Positions 47,596 to 58,592 of a DNA stretch of 64,000 bases are shown here, piece after piece. The DNA is from Mesotaenium endlicherianum. Its lineage: Eukaryota; Streptophyta; Zygnematophyceae; Zygnematales; Mesotaeniaceae. Position 1 is the first letter of the stretch, and each line of letters opens with the position of its first letter. Position numbers and translations under genes: made by a program. Location of the stretch: NCBI GenBank assembly GCA_009602735.1, contig WELA01012513.1, positions 14,384 through 78,383 on the forward strand. The letters run 5' to 3'. The notes below the pieces were generated by a model that saw only the letters and a program-made list of their open reading frames with translations, was not told the DNA's origin and did no database searches.

Positions 47596-48845
47596 AGGCC
47601 GCTGAAGATACAGAAAGGAGGGAAAAACAGCCAGCTGACGAGCGCACTGTCGAGGAACTCATGGCATCAAGGGCCAATGTTTTGAACCCACCTCCTGCTG
47701 TACAACTCAATGTACCCCTAGGTCAAATACGTGACCGACTGAATACAGCAGGAATTGCTGCTGCAGGGGCGAGAGGGACTGTTGAGGACACTACTCAGCG
47801 AGTAGAGGTCAATGCTGCTGCTGCATTTGCTAATCTACCACCCCAAAGTGTAGACTTGGGAGCATTGTTCGTTCAGATGCAGTCGCAAATGGCGACCATG
47901 TATCAGTCCCAGCAGGAGGACAAAAGAATCATAATGTCCCTACTCCGGGACAGAGACCAACTGGGGTCTCACACCACTAGTGGTGGTGGCCGAGGGCCTA
48001 GTAAGCCCAAGCCGAAACCTCCCCAGGACTATGATCCTGAGGGAAACAGAAAATATTACCTGATCAAGTTTCTCGCGGATGTTGAGCAGTGGCTGGAGAA
48101 CTACCCAGAACTGCAAGATTACGAGAAGGTCAGGCACACCGGTGCGCTACTGAAAGGCAGTGCCGCAGACTGGTGGCTTTACTGGAAGGAAGAGCGTAAG
48201 GCTCGGCAACTCGGTGACCCTACGTGGGTAGAGTTTGTCGAGAAGTTGCATGAGAAGTTTGATGTCATCAACCAGCAGGAGAAAGCTATCTATGCGATGA
48301 TCTCCCTGACACTGAAGCAGACCACTTCAGTTGCTGAGTTTGCTCAAAAGTTCCAAGAGAACATGATGAAGCAGCCTGATTTGCCAGAACGGTATAGGAT
48401 AGCATACTTCAGGTATGGCTTGAAATCCGAGGTCTCTGGTCATTTTGCTGAGAAAAAGTATGAGAAACTGGCTGACTTGATCCAGGATGCTGACGCCTGG
48501 GATCAGCAGCAGTTCAATCACAAGCGCCAGAGTAACGCTTTGGTGTCTAAGATTGTCAAAAAGCCCCACGGTTCCTACAATGCAGTTGAAGGAGACCAGG
48601 CTGAGGATAATCAGGGTGATGAATATGAGTATGAGTACAATGCTATTCAGTCTAGAGGTAGAGGTGGTCCCTCTCGAGGTGGCTATGGAAGGGGTGGTGG
48701 TAGGACTAAGCCGAGACCAGCCTCAGCAAAATCTACTTGCTACCATTGTCAGCAGAAAGGCCACTACAGAGAACAGTGTCCGGTCAAGCACCTGCCTAAG
48801 GTCGAGAGAAAAGACCAGCCTTTAAAAGACAGCAACAGTCAGTAA
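47596..48845 (+). CDS. Family B gag (B2 copy, 5' part in gap)
   Basis: Same protein as the B1 gag, almost identical from the [17 protein letters not shown] segment to the C-terminal zinc knuckle [14 protein letters not shown] and the stop. The first roughly 60 codons lie in the gap. A few substitutions separate the copies, which supports a recent common source. Confidence 0.9.
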
Positions 48846-48913
48846 TCCAGTCTACTGACTGTGAGGATGCTAGAGATAGTGAGTCGTCACTAGCTGCCCT
48901 CGTAGCAGGTATT

Positions 48914-51900
48914 ATGGGTCCTGCTGAACTGGATTCACTATGCATGCCTGACAAACAGATAAAGGAGACCATCAGCAATATAGACGTCCAGAGAGTGCAC
49001 ACTCTGGATGCTCTTGTTCCACCTGATGTCCAACATTTCTTTGCTACGTCAGGAGAACAATGCGAAAGTCAGGAAAAGACAGTCCCCCCTATCCTACTGC
49101 ATTGCATGATTGCAGGTAGGAAGGTGAGGGCATTTGTTGACGGAGGGGCGTCACATACTTTTATCCACAAGGACTTAGTTAAGCGGCTAAGGCTGCCTAC
49201 TGTCACCCAAGGGAATAGAAAAATATTCCTTGGAGATGCCTCAAGTATCCCGGGAGGAGTTATAACCAAGCCTATTGAGGTCCAGTTAGGTTCTGGCATT
49301 GCAGTTCTAACTGAAACGCTTACATTTGAGGTACTCAACACTGGCTTTTATGATCTCGTGCTAGGCAGGTCCTGGCTTAATAGACATCAAGCTGAAGTGT
49401 GTTGGAGCAGAGGTACAGTTAAAGTGAGAGGAGCCAGTGATGGGCAGTCTGACTTGGCACCTACCAGTGCTCTTCCTCTTGTCCTGTGTGGATGGCAAAT
49501 GAAGGAAATGAAGAGGCTTCCAAAAGGATGCAAGTTGCTGAATGCGATGGAGTTCGTCAAAAGCTGGAACCAGAAGGAAGACAGAATGTTCTGTCTGCTG
49601 CTAAGAGAGGTACCTCCTCAACCTGAAGAAGTGGTTGAGAAAAAGGTAAGCCCTCCGGAGCACCCTACTGCTGCAAAAATTGTTGCTCAGTACACTGATG
49701 TATTTAATATGCCTCCAGGACTACCCCCTAAGAGGGAAGTAGATCATAGGATTGATCTATTACCTGGGAGTCAGCCACCTTGGCAACGTACGTATGGCTT
49801 ATCTTATGTGGAGAGCGAGGAGTTGAAAACACAGATTGCAGAGCTTGAGGAAAATGGTTATATTTCTCCCAGTAAATCACCTTACGGCGCACCCATCCTA
49901 TTTGTTAAGAAAAAGGATTGCAGTATGCGGATGTGTGTGGATAACAGAGCCCTCAACAGAATTACAGTAAAGAACAAGTATGCTGCCTTCTGTACACGTT
50001 ATGGACACTATGAGTTCAACGTGATGCCATTTGGACTGATTAATGCTCCTGCCACCTTCATGGGTGCTATGAATGACATTTTCAGACCTTATGTGGATAA
50101 GTTTGTGCAAGTTTTCCTGGATGATATTTTAATTTTCTCTAAAGATGAAGCTCAGCACGCTGAACACTTAAAGACAGTCCTGGACACTCTGAGAACGAAT
50201 CACTTATATGCTAAAATGAGCAAGTGTGATTTCTTTAAAGACAGTATTGAATTCTTAGGCCACATTGTCAGTAAAAAGGGCATCAGCGTGGATCCTAAGA
50301 AAGTCCAGACCATAAGGGACTGGCCAGTACCACAGTCTGTCTCTGAAGTTAGATCCTTCCTCGGGTTGGCTAACTACTATAGGAGATTTATTGAGAATTA
50401 TTCCACAAAGGCCAGTAAACTGACTGACCTTACTAAGAAAGACATAGGGTATGTGTGGGGGGAAGAGCAGCAGGCTGCCTTCCAGACCCTTAAAGATGCC
50501 CTTTGTTCTGCCCCAGTGCTAGCCGTGTATGACCCCAGCAAACCGGTGCAGGTGGTTACTGATGCCTCTGAGTTTGCCATGGGTGCTATTTTGTTGCAGC
50601 CTGCTGACAAAACCACAAAGGATGGTAAGGTACGGCAGGAGTGGCATCCTGTGTTGTATGAGTCTATGAAATTTAATCCAGCGGAGATTAATTACTCAGT
50701 GCATGATAAAGAGCTGCTAGCTATCATTCATGTACTCAAACAGTGGAGAGCATACTTACATGGTAAAGCTTTTAAGGTGATTACAGATCATCTAGCTCTG
50801 ACCCACTTTCAGAAGAAGTCCAAGCTGTCGAGGAGGGAGAACCGCTGGAGCCAGATGCTGGAGCAGTTCCAAGTCCAGATCGACTACAAACCAGGGAAGT
50901 TGAATCCTGCTGATGCACTCTCTAGAAGACCTGACTTGCAAGAAAGGAACTTTAGTCAGCATGCTGTAGATAAAGTCCTGTGTGCACTCACTTCACTAAA
51001 GGTGAAAAAGTCCTTCCTTGAACAACTTAGGAAAGCCTACCTTTCTGACCCAACATTTGAGCCCAGCCCCACTACTGGTGTGTGTCGTGCTACTGCACTC
51101 GGGTATAAGCTCAAGGGAGGGGTCTGGGTGACTGAAACCACTTCAGGCAGGCTGAAGCTGGTCATTCCTAATAACTTGGAAATAAGGTCTCTCTTACTGA
51201 GTCAAGCTCATGACAGTCTCCTGGGTGGACATTTGGGGCAGGCCAAAACTGTTGGCAAACTGGCAAAACATTATCATTGGGAGGGGTTACCCCGGGAGGT
51301 CTTGAAATATGTCAAGTCCTGTGACCAGTGTCAGAGAAATAAGTCTCGGCACACACCACCCGGAGGTCTCTTGCAACCGCTACCCATCCCAGCGGGACGC
51401 TGGGAAACTATATCCATGGACTGGGTGGTCTCACTACCAAGAACTGCCAACGGGCATGATTCAATACTGGTAGTCGTGGATAAACTGACAAAAATGGTCA
51501 TTTTTATCCCCACAACTGTCAAAGTGACTGCACTCGAAACAGCGAGACAGTTTTACAACCATGTAGTATGCCAACATGGGCTCCCTTCTAATATCATCTC
51601 AGACAGAGACTCAAAATTCACCTCTAAGTTCTGGAGAGCTTTAATGGGGTTAATGGGAGTCAAACAGCTGCTCAGCACAGCAAACCACCCTCAGACTGAT
51701 GGGCAGACTGAAAGAACTAACCGAGTTCTGCAGGAGGTGCTGAGAGCATATATTAACCAAAAACAAGATAATTGGGATGACCTGTTGCCTCAAATTCAGT
51801 TTGCGGTCAACAGTGCGGTGCACGCGTCAACGGGCAAAACTCCTTTTGAACTCAGCCTGGGTAGAGTCCCTAAGTCTCCTCTAGATGTGCTAGGGGAATC

Positions 51901-52513
51901 TTTAACTCACCCTGAAGGGATTGACAACTCGGTCTCCCTCCAGTTAACTCAAGAGTTTGCTGACACCCTGTCAGAAGTCAAACGAAACCTGCACAAGGCC
52001 CAAGAAAACCAACAAAAATACTCTAATCAACACCGTCGGGAATTGACATTTTCCAAGGGGGATTTAGTCAAGCTGCATTCTCAGCACCTGTACCTCCCTG
52101 GTGTGGTCAAGAAAAAGCTTGGCCCTGTCTAGGTCGGTCCATATTCGGTGGTACGTCGTATCGGTCAGAATGCTTACAAACTGAACATGTCAGCTGAATA
52201 CAAGGGTCACCCGGTCTTTAATGTCTCCTTCCTGGAACCATACATCAAAGGTGATACACTGTTCACAGGTCGGTTCCCTGTCCAACCGGGACCGGTCCCC
52301 GCTGTCCGGGACGGCAACCCTGAGGAATATGAGGTCGATGAGATTTTAGACGCTCGCTCGGTCCGTCGATCGTCTAAATATGTCATGAAATACCTCATTC
52401 GATGGAAGGGTTACGATGCCTCTGGGGACACTTGGGAATTTAAGGACCACTTGACCAATGCCAAAGGGGCGTTGACACGGTTCCACCTACGGGCCGCTGG
52501 AGTCCCTTCATAA
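48914..52513 (+). pseudogene. Family B pol (B2 copy)
   Basis: Homologue of the B1 pol with protease (DGGAS), reverse transcriptase (FLDD block), RNase H, integrase with CDQCQRN and SDRD blocks, and the C-terminal chromodomain. It is broken in a few places, so it is listed as a pseudogene. The amino-acid differences from B1 are few outside those places. Confidence 0.9.
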
Positions 52514-52905
52514 CTGTCATTTCAGTTGACACGAGAAGGTGACAGGCTGTCCTGCCTCCATTTAAGTTGGAGGGGAAAATATATGACAGTTAGTGAGCGA
52601 GAGCGATAAAGGGACAGTTACGTGAATCCTAAGTGTCAGCATAGTGACAGAGGGGATAGCCTGGCCCACATAAAGCACCTTGAGCTGAAGGAAAAAGGGC
52701 CTCGCAAAACACCACATCACTTAACTCACCCTACAACACAATCATACGTTTATGTTTAGCGCATCGCAACTACGTCAACTTTTAGCAATCATCCTGTAAG
52801 GTAAACAGCATCGAACCCACTATACTAATACTAACATACTTCCTGCAATCCCTATGACAAAGGTCCATACCCTACTAACATGTGCCCTGGTTACATGCAC
52901 AGGAT

Positions 52906-54580
52906 GGCGCCCACCACACAAAAGAAGGACAGAAAGCGCAAGGCGGAAGAAGCCAGGAGGACAATGGAGCAGTACTAGAAGGAGCTGGCTGCGACGTCCC
53001 TCACCAGGAGAGAACAGGAAAGGGTCCGCAGACAACAAGAGGCGGCAGAAGAGGCACAGAGGAAGAAGGATCAGGAAGCGGAAAACCTCAGGAAGGCTGA
53101 GGAGGAGAGACAGAAGAAACAGCAAGAAGAAGCGGCAGCGGCAGAAGAGGAGAAAAGAAAAAAGATTGAAGCGGACAGACAGAAGAGCTTGGCCACTTAC
53201 AGGTATACTGTGGTGGGTGGCCAAAACTTCGATAACCTGAAGGAAGCATTGCTGGCAGCTCAGGAGATCAACAGGCTGGAACAGACAACACTGCTACAGA
53301 AGGAAGGAGCTGCAGCACTGGATAGGTACATCGAGACACACACTGGTGTGGTCCTCTACGAAGATTATGCCAAGGTGGTGGGCTATACAGCAAAGCAGGC
53401 CCGGTATCTTGCAGATGATTCAGAGGACAAGCCGGCCCCCATACCGGGAATAGTGGGAGATCAGAGACTCATTCGGATGGTGAGCATGCAGCCCGATAGC
53501 TTTAAGGATACGGTATTCTACCTCACACTACTGCCAGCTTACAATGAAGTTGAGAGAAGGAGCTGGGAGTACTTGGCCAGGGAAGCAGGACAGCAGATGT
53601 TCTCTCCCCACTGGTTCCCGTGTAAACTGAGGAAGGCTGAGCACGGACCCCAGTACTACCAGCAGCCAACAGACTGGAGGTGGATGACCGTCACAAATAA
53701 GAAGCAGGAGTGTGACCGAGCCCAACCGGATGACTTCCACTATGGCCTAGACGGCTATCTCATCCTACCACCTCACATTGCCCCTTGGGACCCCAGGCTG
53801 AATGGATGCCTGAGCAATATGAATGCAGAGACCAAGGAACATAGGAGGAGGGGAAGAGACTACTTCTCTAAGGGAAAGCATGCCTTTGTCAAATGGGCAA
53901 AGAATGCAGGCCGGATAGATATCAGTAGGCTGAAGGCCAAGCAACCTCCAGCGCGCCCTAAGAAAGGGAGGTCGGTAGACTACTCCATGTCTACTAGGGA
54001 GCAGGACGACTTAGTGGACGAGACCCCTACTCTCTCCGAGGAGGAGGATGAGGAGGATGAGGAAGAAGAACAAGGCAGAGGAGAAGCATCAGCAGCAGGT
54101 ACTCAGGATACCCAGGGACAGGCAGTGGCACTTCCTAAAGAACCACGATCAGGTGTGTGGAATGTGATCCCCGTTATGGCGACAACTGGACCCCGCGCTC
54201 GCTCCCCCAGCCCACCTGCCCAAGCAGGGGAAGAAGCTGATCTGACTGTACTGGGCAGCAGACACAGGCAGAAATCCCCAGAGGACAGGGGTGCCAGAAG
54301 AGGGACACGCGGGTGGGCCAGAGGTATGCCGGCCTCCCCCTCCGCTCAGGGGCATGTACCTCTAGCCAATGTATTTCAGCATCCTACTGGAATGCCTGTC
54401 TATGTGGGGATCAACACCCAAGTGGTTGAAGAGCAGGCTACCATCCTTCGTTCTCCTCGAGGCCCAACTTTAGAGCAAACAGGGTTCTTTAGAAGGCCAG
54501 CTGACAGACCTAGAGGGCTGTCCAGGTCTAGGTCCAGATCTCCGTCTCCTGATTCTGAAGCCCCAGGAACAACCTCTTAA
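52906..54580 (+). pseudogene. Family B accessory frame (B2 copy)
   Basis: Counterpart of the 566-codon B1 frame, in the same position after pol and in the same direction. Most of it (53189-54580, 463 codons) is open and differs from B1 at a small number of residues; the N-terminal charged helix zone is also present. Its retention in both copies shows that the frame belongs to the family and was not gained by B1 alone. Confidence 0.8.
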
Positions 54581-54693
54581 GGTGACAGGCCGAGAAGACA
54601 GTCAGTAGGGGAGGCTGGTCAGAGTCAGTTCGTTTATTTAAGGCTTTGGCAGTTTAATGTTGTCGAGACGATAACAAGTTAAGTTGGAGGGAT

Positions 54694-55407
54694 TGTATTG
54701 AATCAGTATATTAGTGGATATGATATTCATTAAAATATAATAGTTAATTAAGTTCAGCCTGCTGAACTTTAGTTAATAGTCAGTTTGCTGGACTTTACAC
54801 AATTATCAGTTTAATGACTCAGCCGGAAGCAGCAGGCTGAAGTCCATATAAGTCAGCTTGCTGACCCATTCTTTGACAACCAGCTGACTTCACTACTCGG
54901 TAGCAGCGAACTGCCTTGACTTACACCTAAGTACGATATGCTAGATGAATGGCCAGATGACATCCCTATGATGGATGGCTATTCGGGATGATGGGAGATG
55001 GCGGTGGATTTGGTTAACCGAGGTCCTACCAACGTGGTTAACTCCCGGGTAGGCGGTGCCATGACCGTTGAACACTAAACTCATTCCATGTACATATGCT
55101 AGGCATTGCTCTCGAGTTCGGCATTCGGAAACGAGGCCAACTCTCCTGTACAGCTTACTGAGAGAGATTCAAATCCAAGGCGAGAAGCCATTGATACGCA
55201 CTGTCTTCTAACCTTGCTTATGTATGAGTTTACTAATTTGCATTATTGATGCTAGTTTACTCGCATTTGACTTACGAGTATTATTCACGGCTAGTGTATT
55301 GTCCTTTGCCGTTTAACCAATTAACGGAAACTACCATAAAGATTACTTGCTGATATAAAGATCTTTATTAATTGTTAATCGCTTATTTGGTAAGTCGATT
55401 CATTTCA
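54694..55407 (+). repeat. 3' LTR of B2
   Basis: 714-bp LTR starting TGTATTGAATC and ending GATTCATTTCA, preceded by the purine tract AAGTTGGAGGGAT. The terminal bases form the short inverted repeat usual for LTRs. Confidence 0.93.
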
Positions 55408-55412
55408 AGCAT
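55408..55412 (+). repeat. Target site duplication of element B2, right copy (AGCAT)
   Basis: Second copy of the five-base duplication directly after the B2 3' LTR. Confidence 0.92.
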
Positions 55413-56819
55413 TATGCATCACTAGCAATGTCCTCCTCGTGAGAGGAATGTGGGAGATATGGAGGTCCTTTACCAAAATCCCATTTTGCTTTGCCAATCG
55501 CGCTTGAAATCGAGTAATCGGGTCAGTGTACAAGCGTTTCTCGTGAATGCAGCAATATAAATTGGTGCAAGACACTTGTGCATTTTTTGTAATGGAGACA
55601 AGTGTTCGTAACACTGTACAATGTTAGAATCATGCGGCTGGAAGTGCAAGAACATGCAAGCATGGATACACTCGAGTTCCGTAAACTCGTCAAAGCTCAA
55701 CACTTGCATACAAATATATTCGTTGCGAAGTACATTTATATCAGGTATGCCCGAGTGAACAAGAACCTTCGGTGCGTGCGCACAAACACCTAGAATTTCC
55801 TGCTCACTAAGTCGTGTTGTCAATAGCTCAGAAGAAATTGGCACTTATCAAGTTAAATGCAATGACAACCTTGACATGATTTGAGTGAGCGTTGTGATAA
55901 GCAGGGCGGTGTTCTTATCGCTTCAAGCTCAAATCCATGAGAGTGGGGTGAGTCACAAATGGACAAGATAGAACAGAAGAAAAAGCATTGTGCCAAAGCA
56001 ATAGAGAAAGGGAAACAATCCACAAACTCAAATGAGCAACAAAATCAACCCAATGTCAAAGAAACATGTCAAATTTGGTGAAAACGTGACCAAATATGGA
56101 CGTCAATGTTCTGAATCCAGAAAATGTGCGCGAGAGTCAATTCCCGTAGAATGACAACAAGTGCGACAATGTCATGGAAAAGACCCATGGGCAAAAATCC
56201 CTTGTGTATATCAAAACACGCGCATAGCATCCAAGAACACAAGGTGGGTGGGATGGGTGGGGACGAGAAAGAAAGTCCCCTATGGACCCCTTTTGTGTGC
56301 AACGGTGCAAAAGTCCAAAACGGGTGCAGATTTTGACTTGAACATGTGCAAGGGGCTGAAGAAATAGGCGCCCTTCACCACAAAAGTGGAAATTGTCTGA
56401 AAAAGAAACAAGCGGCGTTGTTAGTAACGGCAAAAAATTTCTTGTGGAAAAAAAAAAAGAAAAGAGAAAAAAAAAAGGTGCAGTTGGCAAAACGCCGCCA
56501 GCGCCTAGTTGGCCCGGGAGACCGTTGAGGATGTCATTGGTGCCAGCGAGGAATGGAGCAGCAGCATTGGCACTAATGTCGGTTCCATATGGAAGCCGAG
56601 GTTTTTGCCCAGGAACTACGATAAGCGATCGTAGCGCACGACAGGTTTGGGATGGGTGACGGCGCCAACAATCTGCCCCAAAAACTATGATAAGCAACCG
56701 TCGCGCAGGGCAATAATGGGATGGGTGACCGTCCGAATAAAGAATGGCCCCTAGAATATATCCCAAAAATATATTTCCAAACCACTAAAAAAAATAAATT
56801 CCTCGGAGAAATCGAGATC
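55413..56819 (-). other. Element A leader/gag zone, no gag recognised
   Basis: By position this stretch should hold the leader and gag of element A on the minus strand. I see no zinc knuckle and no capsid pattern. Two minus frames (55470-55844 and 56137-56766) have no recognisable domain, and a poly-A tract lies at about 56447-56475. Gag may be decayed or very divergent. Confidence 0.5.
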
Positions 56820-56832
56820 GGCTCCGATACCA
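56820..56832 (-). promoter_or_regulatory. Primer-binding site of element A
   Basis: On the minus strand TGGTATCGGAGCC follows the right LTR after one base. It is close to the plant initiator-methionine PBS TGGTATCAGAGC. It fixes the direction of element A (5' end at right). Confidence 0.8.
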
Positions 56833-56833
56833 A

Positions 56834-57755
56834 TGTAACGTTTCTGCTTTTCGAGAGGATCTTTTCCTCGGTATTCAAGGAATGTTTAAATGAAACGGAA
56901 AGAAAATCTATATACTTGTGCAAATTGACAAATCCTCGAGAAAGCGAAAATGAAAACTAACGTAGAATGTGTGCTTGTGAGAGTTGCACTCACAATGACT
57001 CTTGCAAGTATTTATACTTGCACGACATGAGGCACTGGAGTGCTTTGAGTCACCACCTAGGGCACTGGTTCATGTTCAACGTAAACGGACGAAGGGGTAC
57101 GACCCATTTGGCCGAATGCTCGAAACGCGCCGTTTGGCCGTTTGGAGACTTTTCGACGGTTTCCGAGAAACCGTTTCACGCCAAACGGGCGTATTCGCGT
57201 TCACGCGACTTTTTGAAAAGTCGCGATTGTTCGCGGAGTCGCGTACAGGTGCTTTCGTCATGAACCGGTAGTTATGAAAACTACTTTGCCAATCAGTTAG
57301 GTGTGAACGTTTCAAACGACAGGTCGCGGCTTTCGAATCCGCTCGGATGCAAAGTCGCTTGGCATATTATGTGTCGTTTGACTTTTACGACTGTTTCTTC
57401 GTATTAACGACTAGTCGTAAATGCAAAATCTGTGCCTGTGCATTATCCGAAATAATGACAATGAAATCAACTTAATCAATCAGTGATTTATTAAGTTATC
57501 ATCTCATAATTAATCAAAGTAACTTTATGAATAATTATGTCGTACTTTTGCGGAGTAGTCGAGTTACGTTACGACGCTTTTTGCAATAGTATCTCAGTCG
57601 TTTTGCCAATCGACCGGGAATTAATCGACACAGGCGTGTGGCGAATAATTGAATATGATGCAATCATTTATCAAATAATATGATAAATAGTATAACGTAC
57701 TTTAGGTAATTGGGAAAACGTCCCAAATACGCCTAAAATAGCTCGGATTGTTACA
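56834..57755 (-). repeat. LTR of element A, right copy (5' LTR)
   Basis: Direct repeat of 33852-34770, with TG...CA ends. The same hairpin is present at 57205-57224. Confidence 0.92.
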
Positions 57756-57760
57756 CAGCA
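57756..57760 (+). repeat. Target site duplication of element A, right copy (CAGCA)
   Basis: Second copy of CAGCA directly after the right LTR of A; the sequence then resumes element O. Confidence 0.92.
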
Positions 57761-58592
57761 AATGCATCACTTTAAGGGGTTGGTGCCCGCATACACCAAT
57801 GTTGAGCGCATCGTTGGAGGCAACATTATTAATTTGAAGCCTGAAGACCTGTGTGGCTACAGGATTGACTGGATCTTTGCTGGATTCCCTTGTCAACCGT
57901 TTTCTCAAGCTGGGAACAGGAGGGGATTCAGTGATCCACGAGCACAACATTGGGGATGGATGGTGAAAATCATCAGCATGCTGCGGGAACGTCAGCACTA
58001 TCACGCACCAGCGTTTGTGATTGAGAACGTGCATCCAGGATTGGATTACAAGCAGATGAAGCCGGGAGAGCCATGGTTGATTTTTGACTTCACCTTGGGT
58101 CATCATGTGCTAATCAACGGCGCCAAGCACGGAGGATTATCCCATAGGGACAGAATATTTTGGACCAACGGCATGTCTATTGAGGTTCTGAGAGAGATGG
58201 AGGACCTTACACGACGATCACCGACGTCATTGACAATGGAAGAGGCGCTGGCGGTACGTACCAGGCCAGTGACCAGGAGGGATTCCTATCCACAGTGCGT
58301 CATCAACGAACCAGGTCAGCCAAGGGTGGTACTGCCTACCTTCAGAGCGTATCCAGGATCCCGAGCCTTCATAGGAGGTGGACCAGGAATGGTAAAAGAC
58401 ATGCATGAAAGAGATGCCGTTTGGAGAGTGCCTACTGCGGTGGAGAAGGAAGATTGCCTTGGAATACCCGACACCATAGCTCGACAGATAGTCAGTGCTG
58501 AAGGGTCAGATGAAGCTGCGAAGATTTTCGGCAACATGATTGGACAGCACTCTATGACTTGGCTGGTGGAGACAATCATGACGTGGCAGTAG
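57761..58592 (+). pseudogene. Element O methyltransferase, right part (motifs IV-X)
   Basis: An open stretch of about 276 codons carrying the remaining C5 DNA methyltransferase motifs: FAGFPCQPFSQAG (motif IV with the catalytic Cys), AFVIENVHPG (motif VI, ENV), LSHRDRIFWTN (motif VIII, like the HRARYFWGN of DNMT3), and IFGNMIGQHS (motif X, Gly-Asn). The variable region between VIII and X, where the target-recognition domain lies, is about 100 residues. It lies downstream of element A and directly before the linker and reverse transcriptase of O. By eye motif VIII is nearest DNMT3/DRM types, but motif IV is nearer the general PCQ.FS form, so the subfamily is open. The gene as a whole is interrupted by A. 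Confidence 0.88.

Larger units (their letters stand above)
46570..55407 (+). mobile_element. Element B2: Ty3/gypsy chromovirus, plus strand (fossil)
   Basis: Second family B copy, inserted in element A just upstream of A's protease, with an AGCAT duplication and an LTR at each end (46570 into the gap at 47155; 54694-55407). Parts: gag (start hidden in the gap, ends 48845), pol 48914-52513, accessory frame about 52900-54580, purine-rich tract 54681-54693, 3' LTR. It is broken, with about two to four breaks in pol and the accessory frame. The two LTRs differ by about 4-5 percent over their first 220 bases by eye. Its direction is opposite to B1. Confidence 0.92.
33852..57755 (-). mobile_element. 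Element A: Ty3/gypsy chromovirus-like element nested in O (fossil)
   Basis: Minus-strand LTR element bounded by direct repeats of about 920 bp (33852-34770 and 56834-57755), each with TG...CA ends, and by a CAGCA duplication. The primer-binding site next to the right LTR shows that the 5' end is on the right. Parts in order: PBS 56820-56832, unassigned leader/gag zone, protease about 46 kb, reverse transcriptase and RNase H 45.97-44.66 kb, integrase 44.29-43.45 kb, chromodomain 35.19-34.90 kb. Two family B elements sit inside it. A is broken, with several breaks beyond those insertions. The LTRs differ by roughly 3-5 percent by eye, concentrated at their outer ends, so the insertion is not recent, though no rate is known for this genome. 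Confidence 0.9.

Noticed and set aside
35427-55407. B1 and B2 as one segmental inverted duplication
   Set aside because: Each copy has its own LTR-defined ends and a different five-base target duplication, so they are separate insertions.
56393-56659. Lys-rich frame
   Set aside because: It is produced by an A-rich tract within element A and has no support as a gene.
33660-58592. Methyltransferase as a host gene hit by a transposon
   Set aside because: It is bordered by gag and protease on one side and by reverse transcriptase and RNase H on the other, all on the same strand, so it belongs to element O.
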